Below, in pieces: positions 24,718 to 32,273 of a stretch of DNA of 64,000 bases. The notes beneath the pieces were generated by a model that did no database searches, was not told where the DNA came from, and saw nothing but the letters and a program-made list of their open reading frames with translations. The DNA is from Peribacillus frigoritolerans (GTDB lineage: Bacteria; Bacillota; Bacilli; Bacillales; Bacillaceae). Position 1 is the first letter of the stretch, and each line of letters opens with the position of its first letter. The DNA is taken from NCBI RefSeq assembly GCF_004358755.1, contig NZ_SMZY01000001.1, positions 434,001 to 498,000 of the forward strand, given 5' to 3'. A program made the position numbers and the translations under genes.

Positions 24718-24976
24718 AAAATCATACTCCTTATTTATTAAGAATTAGCTATTGGAATAAAATCCAACGGCTAATACTATTTAGTGCCAAGTACTTGTTT
24801 AGGTTTCATGATACATGTCCTTAAATCCATAATCTTTAAATAAGTGATTTCCTATTGCATCATTATCCCATGTAACATCGTCCCTTTTTGCTTAGAAATG
24901 GGTCATATTTTAGAATATGAAGACTTGTTGAAAAAAAGTAGGCCAGGCTACTAATAAAAAGGAGATAGCTGCAATT

Positions 24977-25351
24977 ATGAAACGTTTATTAATTGCCTTA
25001 ACTGTGATTTCGTTATATTTGAATTTAACATTTACAATCCAAGGAGTTGCTGAAATTAAAAAAGTAAGTGTGGGAGAAAAGCATAATGATTTTTATGATG
25101 CATTATTGGTATTACTAGACCCTTACGCCAGAGAAGCAATTAAGAAAAAATATCCAGAACGTAGTTATGGTTTATGGAATGCTGAAATCTTAGAAGTTAC
25201 TCGAAAGTCAGATGGGTATTCCCAGTACAATTTCACAGTAAAGGTTAAATACGACACATATACAGGTCCTCATAATCCACCGGAGAGTCCTGTTAATATT
25301 ACTTTTGGTGTAAAGTTAGAAGGGGTTAATGTTATAGAAGTACTAGGATGA
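24977..25351 (+). CDS. Cassette gene: secreted DUF3888 protein
   Basis: A 124-residue exported protein: signal peptide at about residues 1-24, then HNDFYDALLVLLDPYAREAI and YGLWNAEILEV, the pattern I recall for DUF3888, a small Bacillus secreted domain of unknown function. ATG 24977 follows AAAGGAGAT. Unit ends with CER-19 twelve bases downstream. The protein at 21168 appears to be a distant relative. Confidence 0.75.
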   Translation: MKRLLIALTVISLYLNLTFTIQGVAEIKKVSVGEKHNDFYDALLVLLDPYAREAIKKKYPERSYGLWNAEILEVTRKSDGYSQYNFTVKVKYDTYTGPHNPPESPVNITFGVKLEGVNVIEVLG

Positions 25352-25363
25352 TGTTAAGATTCC

Positions 25364-25408
25364 ATATTCAACAATCGGGGGCGATTGCAGCAAAACGTAT
25401 CGCCTTTG
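25364..25408 (+). repeat. CER-19, terminator form
   Basis: ATATTCAACAATCGGGGGCG, ATTGCAGCAAAACGT, ATCGCCTTTG. GGCGAT pairs with ATCGCC. Confidence 0.88.
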
Positions 25409-25655
25409 ATTAATGAGGTATTAGCAGGAAGGATTTGTGGAATGAATAACGGGTTCGGTTTAGTATGCAAATAAGAATGGTCATTAAAAGTTGCATATCA
25501 ATTCACTAATAAAAAATTGCACGAAGGGTACTTTATTGTAACCTTTTGTGTGATTTTTTTGAATTTTGATAATGATAATGAATCTTATACTTACTGTAAA
25601 ACGTAAGAAGGATACAAATATAAAATGTTTTAATCAACATCAAGGGGGAATTTTG

Positions 25656-25976
25656 TTGAGAAAGATAGTTATTGCCGTTCTTACATTAGCTGCATTATTA
25701 GGAACCAATTATACAGTATCCTATGTTTTCAAAGTCGGATTTATTGATTACTCTACGATCGTCGGTTTTCTCGGTGCCGGATTGATTTGGTTTTTTACTT
25801 CTAGCGGAGGTTATACATCGAAACACACTGATGTTTTGATTCAGACACAAACAACAAACTTTAAGATGAAAGAGGAAAAGCATTCTTTTTCATTAAACAC
25901 AGCTTTTGTAACTGCTATCATCTATGCAACAATTTCGTTACTTATTACCATATACACATATAAGGAGTATTTTTAA
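25656..25976 (+). CDS. Cassette gene: small membrane protein
   Basis: A 106-residue protein with membrane helices at about residues 4-22, 29-48 and 84-103. A cytoplasmic or outside stretch with HTDVLIQTQTTNFKMKEEKH sits between. TTG 25656 (or the adjacent TTG 25653) follows AAGGGGGAA; the longer frame back to 25566 has no ribosome site. No family recognised. Confidence 0.6.
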   Translation: MRKIVIAVLTLAALLGTNYTVSYVFKVGFIDYSTIVGFLGAGLIWFFTSSGGYTSKHTDVLIQTQTTNFKMKEEKHSFSLNTAFVTAIIYATISLLITIYTYKEYF

Positions 25977-25997
25977 AGCCAAATAGGATAAGACCAA

Positions 25998-26045
25998 TTA
26001 TTCAGCAATCGGGGGCATTAGTTGAATAACGAATATCGCTCTTGT
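25998..26045 (+). repeat. CER-20, palindrome form
   Basis: TTATTCAGCAAT (25998-26009), CGGGGGC, ATTAGTTGAATAA: one of the best palindromes; right arm GTTGAATAA is complete. Followed by CGAATATCGCTCTTG. Confidence 0.88.
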
Positions 26046-26094
26046 TCCGAAATAAAAAAGGTAAACTTTTACAATTTAGAGAGGAGGGGGTTTA

Positions 26095-26643
26095 TTGTCA
26101 TATCATCCTAAATGGAGCAAAGCAAAGAAACGTTTAATGAGTTTGGTATGCGAATCTTTGCATTCAAGAGTAGATTTTCAAGTGATTAATTATCGAAAAG
26201 CTCACGACCAGTTAGGGAGAGCTGTCATAAGTGTTGATAAAGTAGAAATGTTAAGTATGTGTACATTTACTGCTGAAAGAGAAGAATATTATAGAGAAAG
26301 AGATATCCGTATTCAATTAGACGATTTTAGCTATGATAATGTTTTTAATAATCGAGCAATCCAAGAACAAGCTCAAGAACGATTAAGTATGGAAGGTATT
26401 TATGGACAATATGATTTTTTTTCTGCTGTGGAAGAATTTTTTAATTCACCAATTGAAGTATCTCTAAAGTCGAATAATATGTTAATAAAAATATTGTGTA
26501 TGTTGGACCGTCGTGTAGGGAAAAGAACTTTACGTAAAATGAAAGAATTTATTTCTGAAGAAAAATCATTAGTTCAGGATTTTTATAAATTACGTTGTGA
26601 GGCAGAAAATATACATTTTAGAACAGAAAAAGAACTTCCATAA
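26095..26643 (+). CDS. Cassette gene: SF0329-like protein
   Basis: A 182-residue soluble protein. WSKAKKRLMSLVCESLHSRV, YRKAHDQLGRAVISVDKVE and CTFTAEREEYY fit what I recall of the SF0329 family, found on Bacillus chromosomes and plasmids and of unknown function. TTG 26095 follows GAGGAGGGGG. It has its own terminator overlapping the stop, unlike most array genes. Rich in charged residues, no membrane helix. Confidence 0.65.
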   Translation: MSYHPKWSKAKKRLMSLVCESLHSRVDFQVINYRKAHDQLGRAVISVDKVEMLSMCTFTAEREEYYRERDIRIQLDDFSYDNVFNNRAIQEQAQERLSMEGIYGQYDFFSAVEEFFNSPIEVSLKSNNMLIKILCMLDRRVGKRTLRKMKEFISEEKSLVQDFYKLRCEAENIHFRTEKELP

Positions 26644-26662
26644 AACACGAAGTTCTTTTTCT
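26625..26662 (+). terminator. Strong terminator overlapping the stop codon
   Basis: AGAAAAAGAACTTC (26625-26638) pairs perfectly with GAAGTTCTTTTTCT (26649-26662). The first arm lies inside the coding end. Confidence 0.85.
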
Positions 26663-26776
26663 ACGTCTTATCAACATTCAACTTTAATAAAGCCTATGAC
26701 AATTGAAGAATTGTAAAAAATAGCAGTGTTATTCTCCTTTTATAGATAAGGGGAATTAAGATATTGTGAGTTGCCC

Positions 26777-26815
26777 TTATGCAACAATCGGGGTCGTTAG
26801 TTTAAGAAGACGATC
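26777..26815 (+). repeat. CER-21
   Basis: CTTATGCAACAATCGGGGTC then GTTAGTTTAAGAAGACGAT. One G changed to T in the core; right side degraded. Confidence 0.65.
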
Positions 26816-26880
26816 AGGCTGCTACGGCTGCCTTTTAGAGGGGTATAATTGGAAAATGTGCGAGTGCGTGAGGGTTATTA

Positions 26881-26957
26881 TGAGTTTCAGTTTGCTTGTC
26901 ATCATTGTGGCGTTAGGGGGATGTTCAAGTTCTTCTAAAGCTTTCGAGTTCTCCTGA
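26881..26957 (+). pseudogene. Truncated lipoprotein remnant
   Basis: ATG at about 26881 opens MSFSLLVIIVALGGC, a signal peptide with lipobox, but the frame stops after ten more residues. A +1 shift in the Ser-rich stretch restores a longer frame (EAKGVGYQIVDES...), so this looks like a frameshifted lipoprotein gene whose 3' part was lost into the VanZ-like gene. Confidence 0.35.
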
Positions 26958-27022
26958 GGCAAAAGGCGTTGGCTATCAAATAGTAGACGAGTCTCACTCT
27001 GCGAGAAGGAAGGATTGTAATT

Positions 27023-28084
27023 ATGTATCAAGGGAAGTTACGAAAAGTAACGATTGTGTTGTTAACATTATATACAGCTTTGACCCTCTATTTCTTGTAT
27101 CTTGGTTTCAATAGAGGTTCCCTAGGGCAAGAATCTAGCTTACGATTTAACCCAATACCTGGAGCGATTCAATTGCATTATCCAATGGGAAGAGACTTTC
27201 AAAATTGGTTTTTTCAGTTCGGGAATTTTGTAGCGTTCATACCTTTTGGGATTATCATTCCACTCCTGTTTCGATGTAGTTTTAGACGATTTATAACCTT
27301 TTTTATTTTGTCTATCACAATACTTGAAACCCTACAAATGTTTTCTGGTTTGGGAGCTTTTGATATAGACGATATCATCATTAATCTATTAGGTGCTTCG
27401 ATAGGATTTGCGGCACAGCGAATAGTCACCGGTGACCGAGATAAACCAAAAGGGATTTGCAGAATATTCATAATGGCTATTGTACTTGCCCTTTGTACTA
27501 TTATGATTATTGGCGGTATCAATAATTATCTAGAAAAAGGGGGAGGGGAAACCGCAGCTCTGAATGAACTGATCTTAAAAGATGGGTCTGTACAGTGGGA
27601 TGAAAGCTTGTCCAGCTTTACAGTAGACCGAAAAGAGGTTACGCCTCAAATAAATCTGTATAGTAGAAACAATACGAAAAACAATGAATTCACGTATCAA
27701 TTAGATGGCAAATATAAAAACATAACAGGCCATGTCGCCATACCGGACGATGTAATTAACGTTGCAAGAACAGAAGGTAGTGACATAGAATTCATCAGTG
27801 GCGGAACAGTCATTTATTCGTTAGGGCTATCAGTCACAGGCGAGGAGGATTTTCAAATCCCTTTAGATGGTGTAACTGACCTTACCATAAAAGTAATTAA
27901 CAAAGACCAAAATCCACTTACAAATGCTGTGATGTGGGATATTACTCTTACAGAGGTAAACACAGGACAAAAAGTTATTAATAATATAAGAGAAAAAATA
28001 AGAGCATTTAATAAAGACCTCAACAAAGAAACGAAAATAAGCTGCATACCACCTCAAGAAGTACAGCTTTCCGATAATACTTGA
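27023..28084 (+). CDS. VanZ-like membrane protein with C-terminal NPCBM-like domain
   Basis: A 353-residue protein. Residues ~8-140 form a VanZ-like domain with four helices and the motif NFVAFIPFGIIIPLLF and FDIDDIIINLLGA. A further helix at about 152-172 leads to an extracytoplasmic region; residues ~225-320 resemble an NPCBM/NEW2-type sugar-binding domain (FTYQLDGKYKNITGHVAIPD; GVTDLTIKVI). VanZ confers slight teicoplanin resistance in enterococci by an unknown route; no glycopeptide genes are nearby. ATG 27023 follows AAGGAAGGA. Confidence 0.8.
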   Translation: MYQGKLRKVTIVLLTLYTALTLYFLYLGFNRGSLGQESSLRFNPIPGAIQLHYPMGRDFQNWFFQFGNFVAFIPFGIIIPLLFRCSFRRFITFFILSITILETLQMFSGLGAFDIDDIIINLLGASIGFAAQRIVTGDRDKPKGICRIFIMAIVLALCTIMIIGGINNYLEKGGGETAALNELILKDGSVQWDESLSSFTVDRKEVTPQINLYSRNNTKNNEFTYQLDGKYKNITGHVAIPDDVINVARTEGSDIEFISGGTVIYSLGLSVTGEEDFQIPLDGVTDLTIKVINKDQNPLTNAVMWDITLTEVNTGQKVINNIREKIRAFNKDLNKETKISCIPPQEVQLSDNT

Positions 28085-28112
28085 TTCTACAGTTAATATT
28101 GTATGTGGTTAA

Positions 28113-28319
28113 TTAGCCATATTAGGACACATATTTTCTGTATTTGTTAGTTTTAAAGGCGGATGTATCACTAAGTTCAATGTTGGCTTCTATCAGTCTA
28201 ATATTTGAAGATAAAGTTATCTTTGCACTTTCTCTATCAATAATTGTTTCAATAATTATCTTCATCAACAAAATATAAAAAGAATCCTAAGTGGATCAGA
28301 GAACAAAATAGTCGAATGA
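28113..28319 (+). pseudogene. plsY: plsY-like remnant (acyl-phosphate glycerol-3-phosphate acyltransferase)
   Basis: Three frame segments in order match the conserved parts of PlsY. LAILGHIFSVFVSFKGG matches the family's GH-x-FPVFL-x-FKGGKG motif. VSLSSMLASISLIF and IFALSLSIIVSIIIFI match the last membrane helices. KRILSGSENKIVE-stop matches the KR-x-L-x-GTE tail. The N-terminal half and a central piece are missing and at least two frameshifts separate the parts, so it is not functional. CER-22 follows by 17 bases. PlsY makes lysophosphatidic acid from acyl phosphate. Confidence 0.65.
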
Positions 28320-28336
28320 TAATGATTATCTTGTAA

Positions 28337-28378
28337 AGTTAAAGGGGCGATTGCAGCAAAGTGGATCGCCTTTTCTTA
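28337..28378 (+). repeat. CER-22, terminator form; right end of array
   Basis: GTTAAAGGGGCGATTGCAGC, AAAGTGG, ATCGCCTTTTC. Left arm altered (AGTTAAAG for AACAATCG), right half perfect. Last copy in the window. Confidence 0.8.
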
Positions 28379-28459
28379 TTGGAAGGACTTGGGCTGGATT
28401 GTTGAAGAGAGATCTTCTAGAGATTTATAGAGTTATCAGTGGGGAAATATACAAATAAA

Positions 28460-28477
28460 GGCGACGAAATCATCGCC
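28460..28477 (-). terminator. Terminator of the small minus-strand gene
   Basis: On the minus strand GGCGATGATTTCGTCGCC forms a hairpin followed by TTTATTTG. Confidence 0.7.
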
Positions 28478-28490
28478 AAATTTTAGCTTC

Positions 28491-28631
28491 TTAATTTGAA
28501 CGTTCCTTATGATAAATATAATCAACCCGTTCTTTAGTTTTCAAAAGTAGTGAAACTAAAATTGCAGTGTATATAGATGTTAAAAGAATTGCAATTATTC
28601 CAACACCCAACAAATTATTATTCCCATACAT
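28491..28631 (-). CDS. 46-residue single-helix membrane protein
   Basis: On the minus strand ATG 28631 is preceded by AGGTGGTGG and opens a 46-codon frame: MYGNNNLLGVGIIAILLTS, a single membrane helix (about residues 8-31), then a charged tail (KTKERVDYIYHKERSN). A terminator follows the stop by 14 bases. Good ribosome site, helix and terminator support a real small gene. Lies just right of CER-22, outside the array proper. Function unknown. Confidence 0.6.
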   Translation of the reverse strand: MYGNNNLLGVGIIAILLTSIYTAILVSLLLKTKERVDYIYHKERSN

Positions 28632-28804
28632 TAATACCACCACCTATTTCTTTTATTGTTTCAACAATATTTTGCTCTTGAAACTTATTTTTATTCAAAA
28701 GAATCAGATCATCACATTTAGAAACTTACTAAGTGAAACATGCACTAGAAAAAATTTGCATCATATATAGATGATATCCCGTTTGAATGCTCGAGGAGGA
28801 TATT
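28632..28804. other. Short AT-rich gap
   Basis: No gene supported. It holds the divergent control region between the small minus gene and the yellow-like gene. Confidence 0.4.
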
Positions 28805-29899
28805 ATGAAACCTATGTTACCCAGTGAACAATATTTCGGTCATTTTGAGCTAGTTCATGCATTCTATGGAGCTATGCCGACAGGTGTCACTGTTTCAGAA
28901 GCCGGTCGTATTTTCGTTTGCTTTCCAAAATGGGGAGACGATGTTAAATTTACGGTGGCGGAAATTGTTGGGGATAAATTGCTGCCTTATCCTAATTTAC
29001 AAACCAATTTGGTTAACCCCGAGAATATCACAATGACTTTCATCAGTGTCCAAAGTGTAGTTGCGGATGGCTTGGGCACGCTTTGGGTACTGGATACAGG
29101 GGCACCTAATTTTTCTGTACCCATTAAAGGCGGGGCAAAGTTAGTCGCTGTTGATTTAAAAACTAATACAATCAGAAGGGTATATACCTTTAAAGATGAT
29201 GTTGTCCTGCCAACAACTTATCTGAATGATGTCCGTTTTGATTTTCGTGTTGGAAAAGCAGGTTATGCCTATATAACGGATTCTTCTTCAAGAGGACCAG
29301 GAGCCATAATCGTTGTCGATTTATCAAACGGAAACGCTTTTAGACGGTTAAATGGAGCAAATTCAACTTCACCAGATCCTTATTTTGTACCGAAAGTAGA
29401 AGGTCAAATTTTAATGAATCGAAACCAGGACGGTTCAACTTCTCCATTCAAATTGGCGTCTGATAGTCTTGCGATTTCTCCCGATGGAAAGGTATTATAT
29501 TTTGCTCCATTAACCAGTCGTCATTTGTTCTCGATTTCAACAGAAGTCCTCAGAAATAAAAGGATACAAGACATGGATTTAACTAATTATGTAGAGTATT
29601 GGGGAGAAAAAGGGGCATCTGATGGAATGATTACCGATGCAAAAGGAATCGTGTATGCTGGGGACTATGAAAATAACAGTATTCGTAAGATATTTCAGAA
29701 TGGAGCAATGGAAACAATCGCTCATGATCCAAGAATTTTGTGGCCGGATACTTTTTCTATTGGTTTGGATCAATATTTGTATGTCATTGTGAACCAATTA
29801 CACCGACAGCCTAGATTTCATTATGGAAAAGACCTGCGACAGAAACCTTACAGTTTACTTCGTATGAAAATTGGTGAATTTCCTGCTCCAACCATTTAA
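28805..29899 (+). CDS. Yellow/major royal jelly-like protein
   Basis: A 364-residue beta-propeller of the MRJP/yellow family, often labelled L-dopachrome tautomerase-related or SMP-30-like. Typical motifs: LGTLWVLDTGAP, VLPTTYLNDVRFDF, GYAYITDSS and GAIIVVDL, then ASDSLAISPDGKVLYFAPL and ASDGMITDAKGIVYAGD. There is no signal peptide. Substrate in bacteria is unknown. ATG 28805 follows GAGGAGG. Confidence 0.85.
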   Translation: MKPMLPSEQYFGHFELVHAFYGAMPTGVTVSEAGRIFVCFPKWGDDVKFTVAEIVGDKLLPYPNLQTNLVNPENITMTFISVQSVVADGLGTLWVLDTGAPNFSVPIKGGAKLVAVDLKTNTIRRVYTFKDDVVLPTTYLNDVRFDFRVGKAGYAYITDSSSRGPGAIIVVDLSNGNAFRRLNGANSTSPDPYFVPKVEGQILMNRNQDGSTSPFKLASDSLAISPDGKVLYFAPLTSRHLFSISTEVLRNKRIQDMDLTNYVEYWGEKGASDGMITDAKGIVYAGDYENNSIRKIFQNGAMETIAHDPRILWPDTFSIGLDQYLYVIVNQLHRQPRFHYGKDLRQKPYSLLRMKIGEFPAPTI

Positions 29900-29925
29900 A
29901 AAAACGGTTAAACGTAATTAAATCA

Positions 29926-29972
29926 AATAGGAGCAGTGTAGGTTTTAAGGGTAACTGCTCCTAATTGATTTT
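29926..29972. terminator. Bidirectional terminator
   Basis: TAGGAGCAGT pairs with ACTGCTCCTA, extended by AATCAA/TTGATT, with a T-run on the + strand. Separates the yellow-like gene from the converging yra operon. Confidence 0.85.
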
Positions 29973-30271
29973 TACAGGGTGGGTAAGTTTAATGCTGTCT
30001 CGATATTATTTAAATCCAAACTGATTTGTTTGTTAGTATCCCAAGCATGATACCAACCTTTTTCTGCTATATAAGCCGATAGTTGTTCATGAAAATCAAG
30101 TGCTTCCACTAAGTGGCGAGTGAGAATTTCTTTAATTTCAGGTGTTCCTGCCTCAGTAACTGCCATTGCATAGTTTCTAACCCCGCTTTTAGCTGAAATG
30201 AGCATGTCCATTGCAACCACTTGATCTGATAGTGCATTCATGCCAGTAAAATTTTCAATGATCGGATTCAT
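29972..30271 (-). CDS. yraD: Spore coat protein, CotF-like (YraD-like)
   Basis: A 99-residue Coat F-domain protein: an all-helical, ferritin-like bundle (AMDMLISAKSGVRNYAMAVT, EAGTPEIKEILTRHL, then ALDFHEQLSAYIAEKGWYHA). Last gene of a five-gene operon that matches the B. subtilis order yraG-yraF-adhB-yraE-yraD. CotF-domain proteins associate with the spore coat in the mother cell. Start ATG 30271 overlaps the previous stop by four bases. Confidence 0.85.
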   Translation of the reverse strand: MNPIIENFTGMNALSDQVVAMDMLISAKSGVRNYAMAVTEAGTPEIKEILTRHLVEALDFHEQLSAYIAEKGWYHAWDTNKQISLDLNNIETALNLPTL

Positions 30272-30471
30272 TTTGACTCACCTCTAGCGTTGGAAAGGAC
30301 AGAAGCATATTCCTGTAATTGTCTAGTAGAAACATCAATGTCTTGCAGCATAATGTCCTTTAAAAGCTGATCTGTAACTAACGCTTTCATCGTTTTAGAT
30401 TTAGTTAAACAAGTGGTTTTAAATGCAGCAATCTCATGGACTTCAAGAACTTCATGTAAGGCATAATTCAT
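30268..30471 (-). CDS. yraE: Spore coat-like protein (YraE-like)
   Basis: A 67-residue helical protein (LHEVLEVHEIAAFKTTCLTK) similar to the first-gene product at 32028, and in the position of yraE. The pair of small proteins on each side of adhB reads as a duplicated module (small helical + CotF domain). ATG 30471 follows AAGGAG by five to ten bases. Probably a coat component. Confidence 0.8.
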   Translation of the reverse strand: MNYALHEVLEVHEIAAFKTTCLTKSKTMKALVTDQLLKDIMLQDIDVSTRQLQEYASVLSNARGESK

Positions 30472-30487
30472 ATTATTATCTCCTTCC

Positions 30488-31624
30488 TCATGGCTTCAGT
30501 ATAACTTTTATACAATCATCCATTTTTGTGTCAAAAATCTCATAGCCACGCTTTGCTTCACTAAGTGGAATTACATGACTTACTACATCACCTGGGTCGA
30601 TTTTACCGGTTGAAACTAATTCAAACATATATGGCATATAGTGAATCACAGGTGCCTGCCCAGAGCAGATGTTGATATTTCGCTGCATAATATCTCCAAG
30701 TGGAAAACCATTATATCTGCCGCCGTAAACGCCAGTAACTTGAATTGTCCCGCCTTTTCGTACTGCTTGTGTAGCCATGATAAACGGACCTAATGCTCCA
30801 CCTTGAAGTTTCATTCCGCTCGCGAGAAATTCTAAATCAGTCATTTTACCGTCCATACCAACTGCATCAATAACAACATCAGCACCACCCTTCGTTATTT
30901 CCTTCAAATGCATTCCCACATTTTCAAAGTGTTCAAAATTTACAATTTCAACTTTATTGGTACGTTTGGCATGCTGCAGACGATAGTCTACATAATCTAC
31001 GGCAATGACCCGCTTTGCTCCTTTAAGCCAACAGAATTTTTGAGCAAAAAGACCAACTGGACCACAGCCAAAAATGATAACTGTATCTCCACCCTTTACT
31101 CCTGCATTGTCAACGCTCCAAAAACCAGTAGTCATCGCATCCGCTATTACTGTTAACTTTTCATCAGGTTCTTCACAAGTTTCCGGAATCTTGAAATGAG
31201 TAAAGTTGGCAAAGGGTACTCTTAAATATTCGGCTTGCCCGCCTGGATAGCCGCCCGTTGTACCAGAATATCCGAAATATGCACCCATATCACCATTATC
31301 ATTAGAATTATCACATTGGCTTTCCAAATGGTTTTTACAATAAATACAATCCCCACATGCTATATTAAAAGGGATAATGACTCGATCTCCCTTTTTTACC
31401 TTTGTCACATCCGGACCGACTTCTTCGACGATTCCCATTGGTTCATGACCGATAACGTAGTCTTCTTGCATGTTTGGAATCATGCCATGAATTAAGTGTA
31501 AATCAGATCCACATATTGCTGTACTCGTAACTTTAATAATCATGTCATCTGGTTTTTCAATTTTTGGATCTGGAACTTCTTTTACTACAACATTTTTAAT
31601 ACCCTGATACGTTACCGCTTTCAT
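30488..31624 (-). CDS. adhB: Zinc-dependent alcohol dehydrogenase (AdhB-like)
   Basis: A 378-residue medium-chain dehydrogenase. Catalytic zinc ligands: C38 (TAICGSDLHLIHG) and H and E in GHEPMGIVEEVG. Structural zinc: CGDCIYCKNHLESQC. NAD-binding loop: GCGPVGLF, followed by the acidic end AVDYVDYR. Similar to glutathione-independent formaldehyde dehydrogenases and to B. subtilis AdhB, which has the same coat-like neighbours. It oxidises an alcohol or aldehyde with NAD; substrate unknown. The operon context suggests a role during sporulation. Confidence 0.9.
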   Translation of the reverse strand: MKAVTYQGIKNVVVKEVPDPKIEKPDDMIIKVTSTAICGSDLHLIHGMIPNMQEDYVIGHEPMGIVEEVGPDVTKVKKGDRVIIPFNIACGDCIYCKNHLESQCDNSNDNGDMGAYFGYSGTTGGYPGGQAEYLRVPFANFTHFKIPETCEEPDEKLTVIADAMTTGFWSVDNAGVKGGDTVIIFGCGPVGLFAQKFCWLKGAKRVIAVDYVDYRLQHAKRTNKVEIVNFEHFENVGMHLKEITKGGADVVIDAVGMDGKMTDLEFLASGMKLQGGALGPFIMATQAVRKGGTIQVTGVYGGRYNGFPLGDIMQRNINICSGQAPVIHYMPYMFELVSTGKIDPGDVVSHVIPLSEAKRGYEIFDTKMDDCIKVILKP

Positions 31625-31642
31625 GTTATATAGCCTCCAGTG

Positions 31643-32011
31643 TTAGTGTTCATCGGGTGTCCGGTCAAACATACCTTTTCTATTGGTTTCAACAGGAAAT
31701 AAATTCATTTTGCCAATCATCAATGTATTGTTGGCAGAAAGCTGGTCTAGTTTATACTGTTCACTTAGTTCGTACGGATGGAACCATTTTTTGTTAACCA
31801 TTAAGTCTGTAATTTCTTGGTGCATAGAAATACCTTGCATTAATTGGTTTCGTAATAGGGCTCTAACATCAGGTGATGCAGACTCTGTTAAAGCGACAGA
31901 AATATTACGCACCCCTTCTTTTGCACGAAGAAGGAAATCCATGGCAAATGTGGTATCAGCTAACTCAGGTACATGTAATGAGTTTATAGGGTCTAAATAG
32001 TCATTATTCAA
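31643..32011 (-). CDS. yraF: Spore coat protein, CotF-like (YraF-like)
   Basis: A 122-residue Coat F-domain helical protein ([54 protein letters not shown]). Longer at the C-terminus than YraD. Lies between the YraG-like and AdhB genes with short gaps, all on one strand. ATG 32011 follows GGAGG. Confidence 0.85.
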   Translation of the reverse strand: MNNDYLDPINSLHVPELADTTFAMDFLLRAKEGVRNISVALTESASPDVRALLRNQLMQGISMHQEITDLMVNKKWFHPYELSEQYKLDQLSANNTLMIGKMNLFPVETNRKGMFDRTPDEH

Positions 32012-32027
32012 TGAAGTTGCCTCCTTT

Positions 32028-32273
32028 TCAATTTACTATTGGTGTTGGCCGGTTTTGCGGAACAGGAGCTTCAAAAGGCGCACGTTGATAAATTGCCTGT
32101 AATTCTCCAAGCGATTGGATAGATTGTTCAACATCTTTTTTCATTAATGCTCTCAAATCCTGATCAAATACCAGACCTTGCATTAGTTTAGATTTAGCTA
32201 AGCAAAGGGTTTTAAAGTTAATAACTTCATGTAAATCCAATGACTCATGGTCGGCTAATTTTTTTATATCCAT
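32028..32273 (-). CDS. yraG: Spore coat-like protein (YraG-like), first gene of the operon
   Basis: An 81-residue helical protein ([20 protein letters not shown]) related to the YraE-like one at 30268. ATG 32273 follows AAGGAGG. As the first gene it should carry the operon promoter in the gap to its right; mother-cell (SigK-type) control is likely from the B. subtilis parallel, but I could not identify the boxes with confidence. Confidence 0.8.
   Translation of the reverse strand: MDIKKLADHESLDLHEVINFKTLCLAKSKLMQGLVFDQDLRALMKKDVEQSIQSLGELQAIYQRAPFEAPVPQNRPTPIVN

Noticed and set aside
14041-28378. Could the repeated core be a CRISPR array?
   Set aside because: Copies are 280-2000 bases apart, the intervals hold genes, and the repeats vary in both halves. 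No cas gene is in the window.
14041-28378. Integrase or transposase within the array
   Set aside because: No tyrosine or serine recombinase, DDE transposase or phage gene is recognisable anywhere in the window.
28567-28770. Plus-strand open frame before the yellow-like gene
   Set aside because: Opposite strand of a better-supported small gene (28491-28631); no ribosome site.
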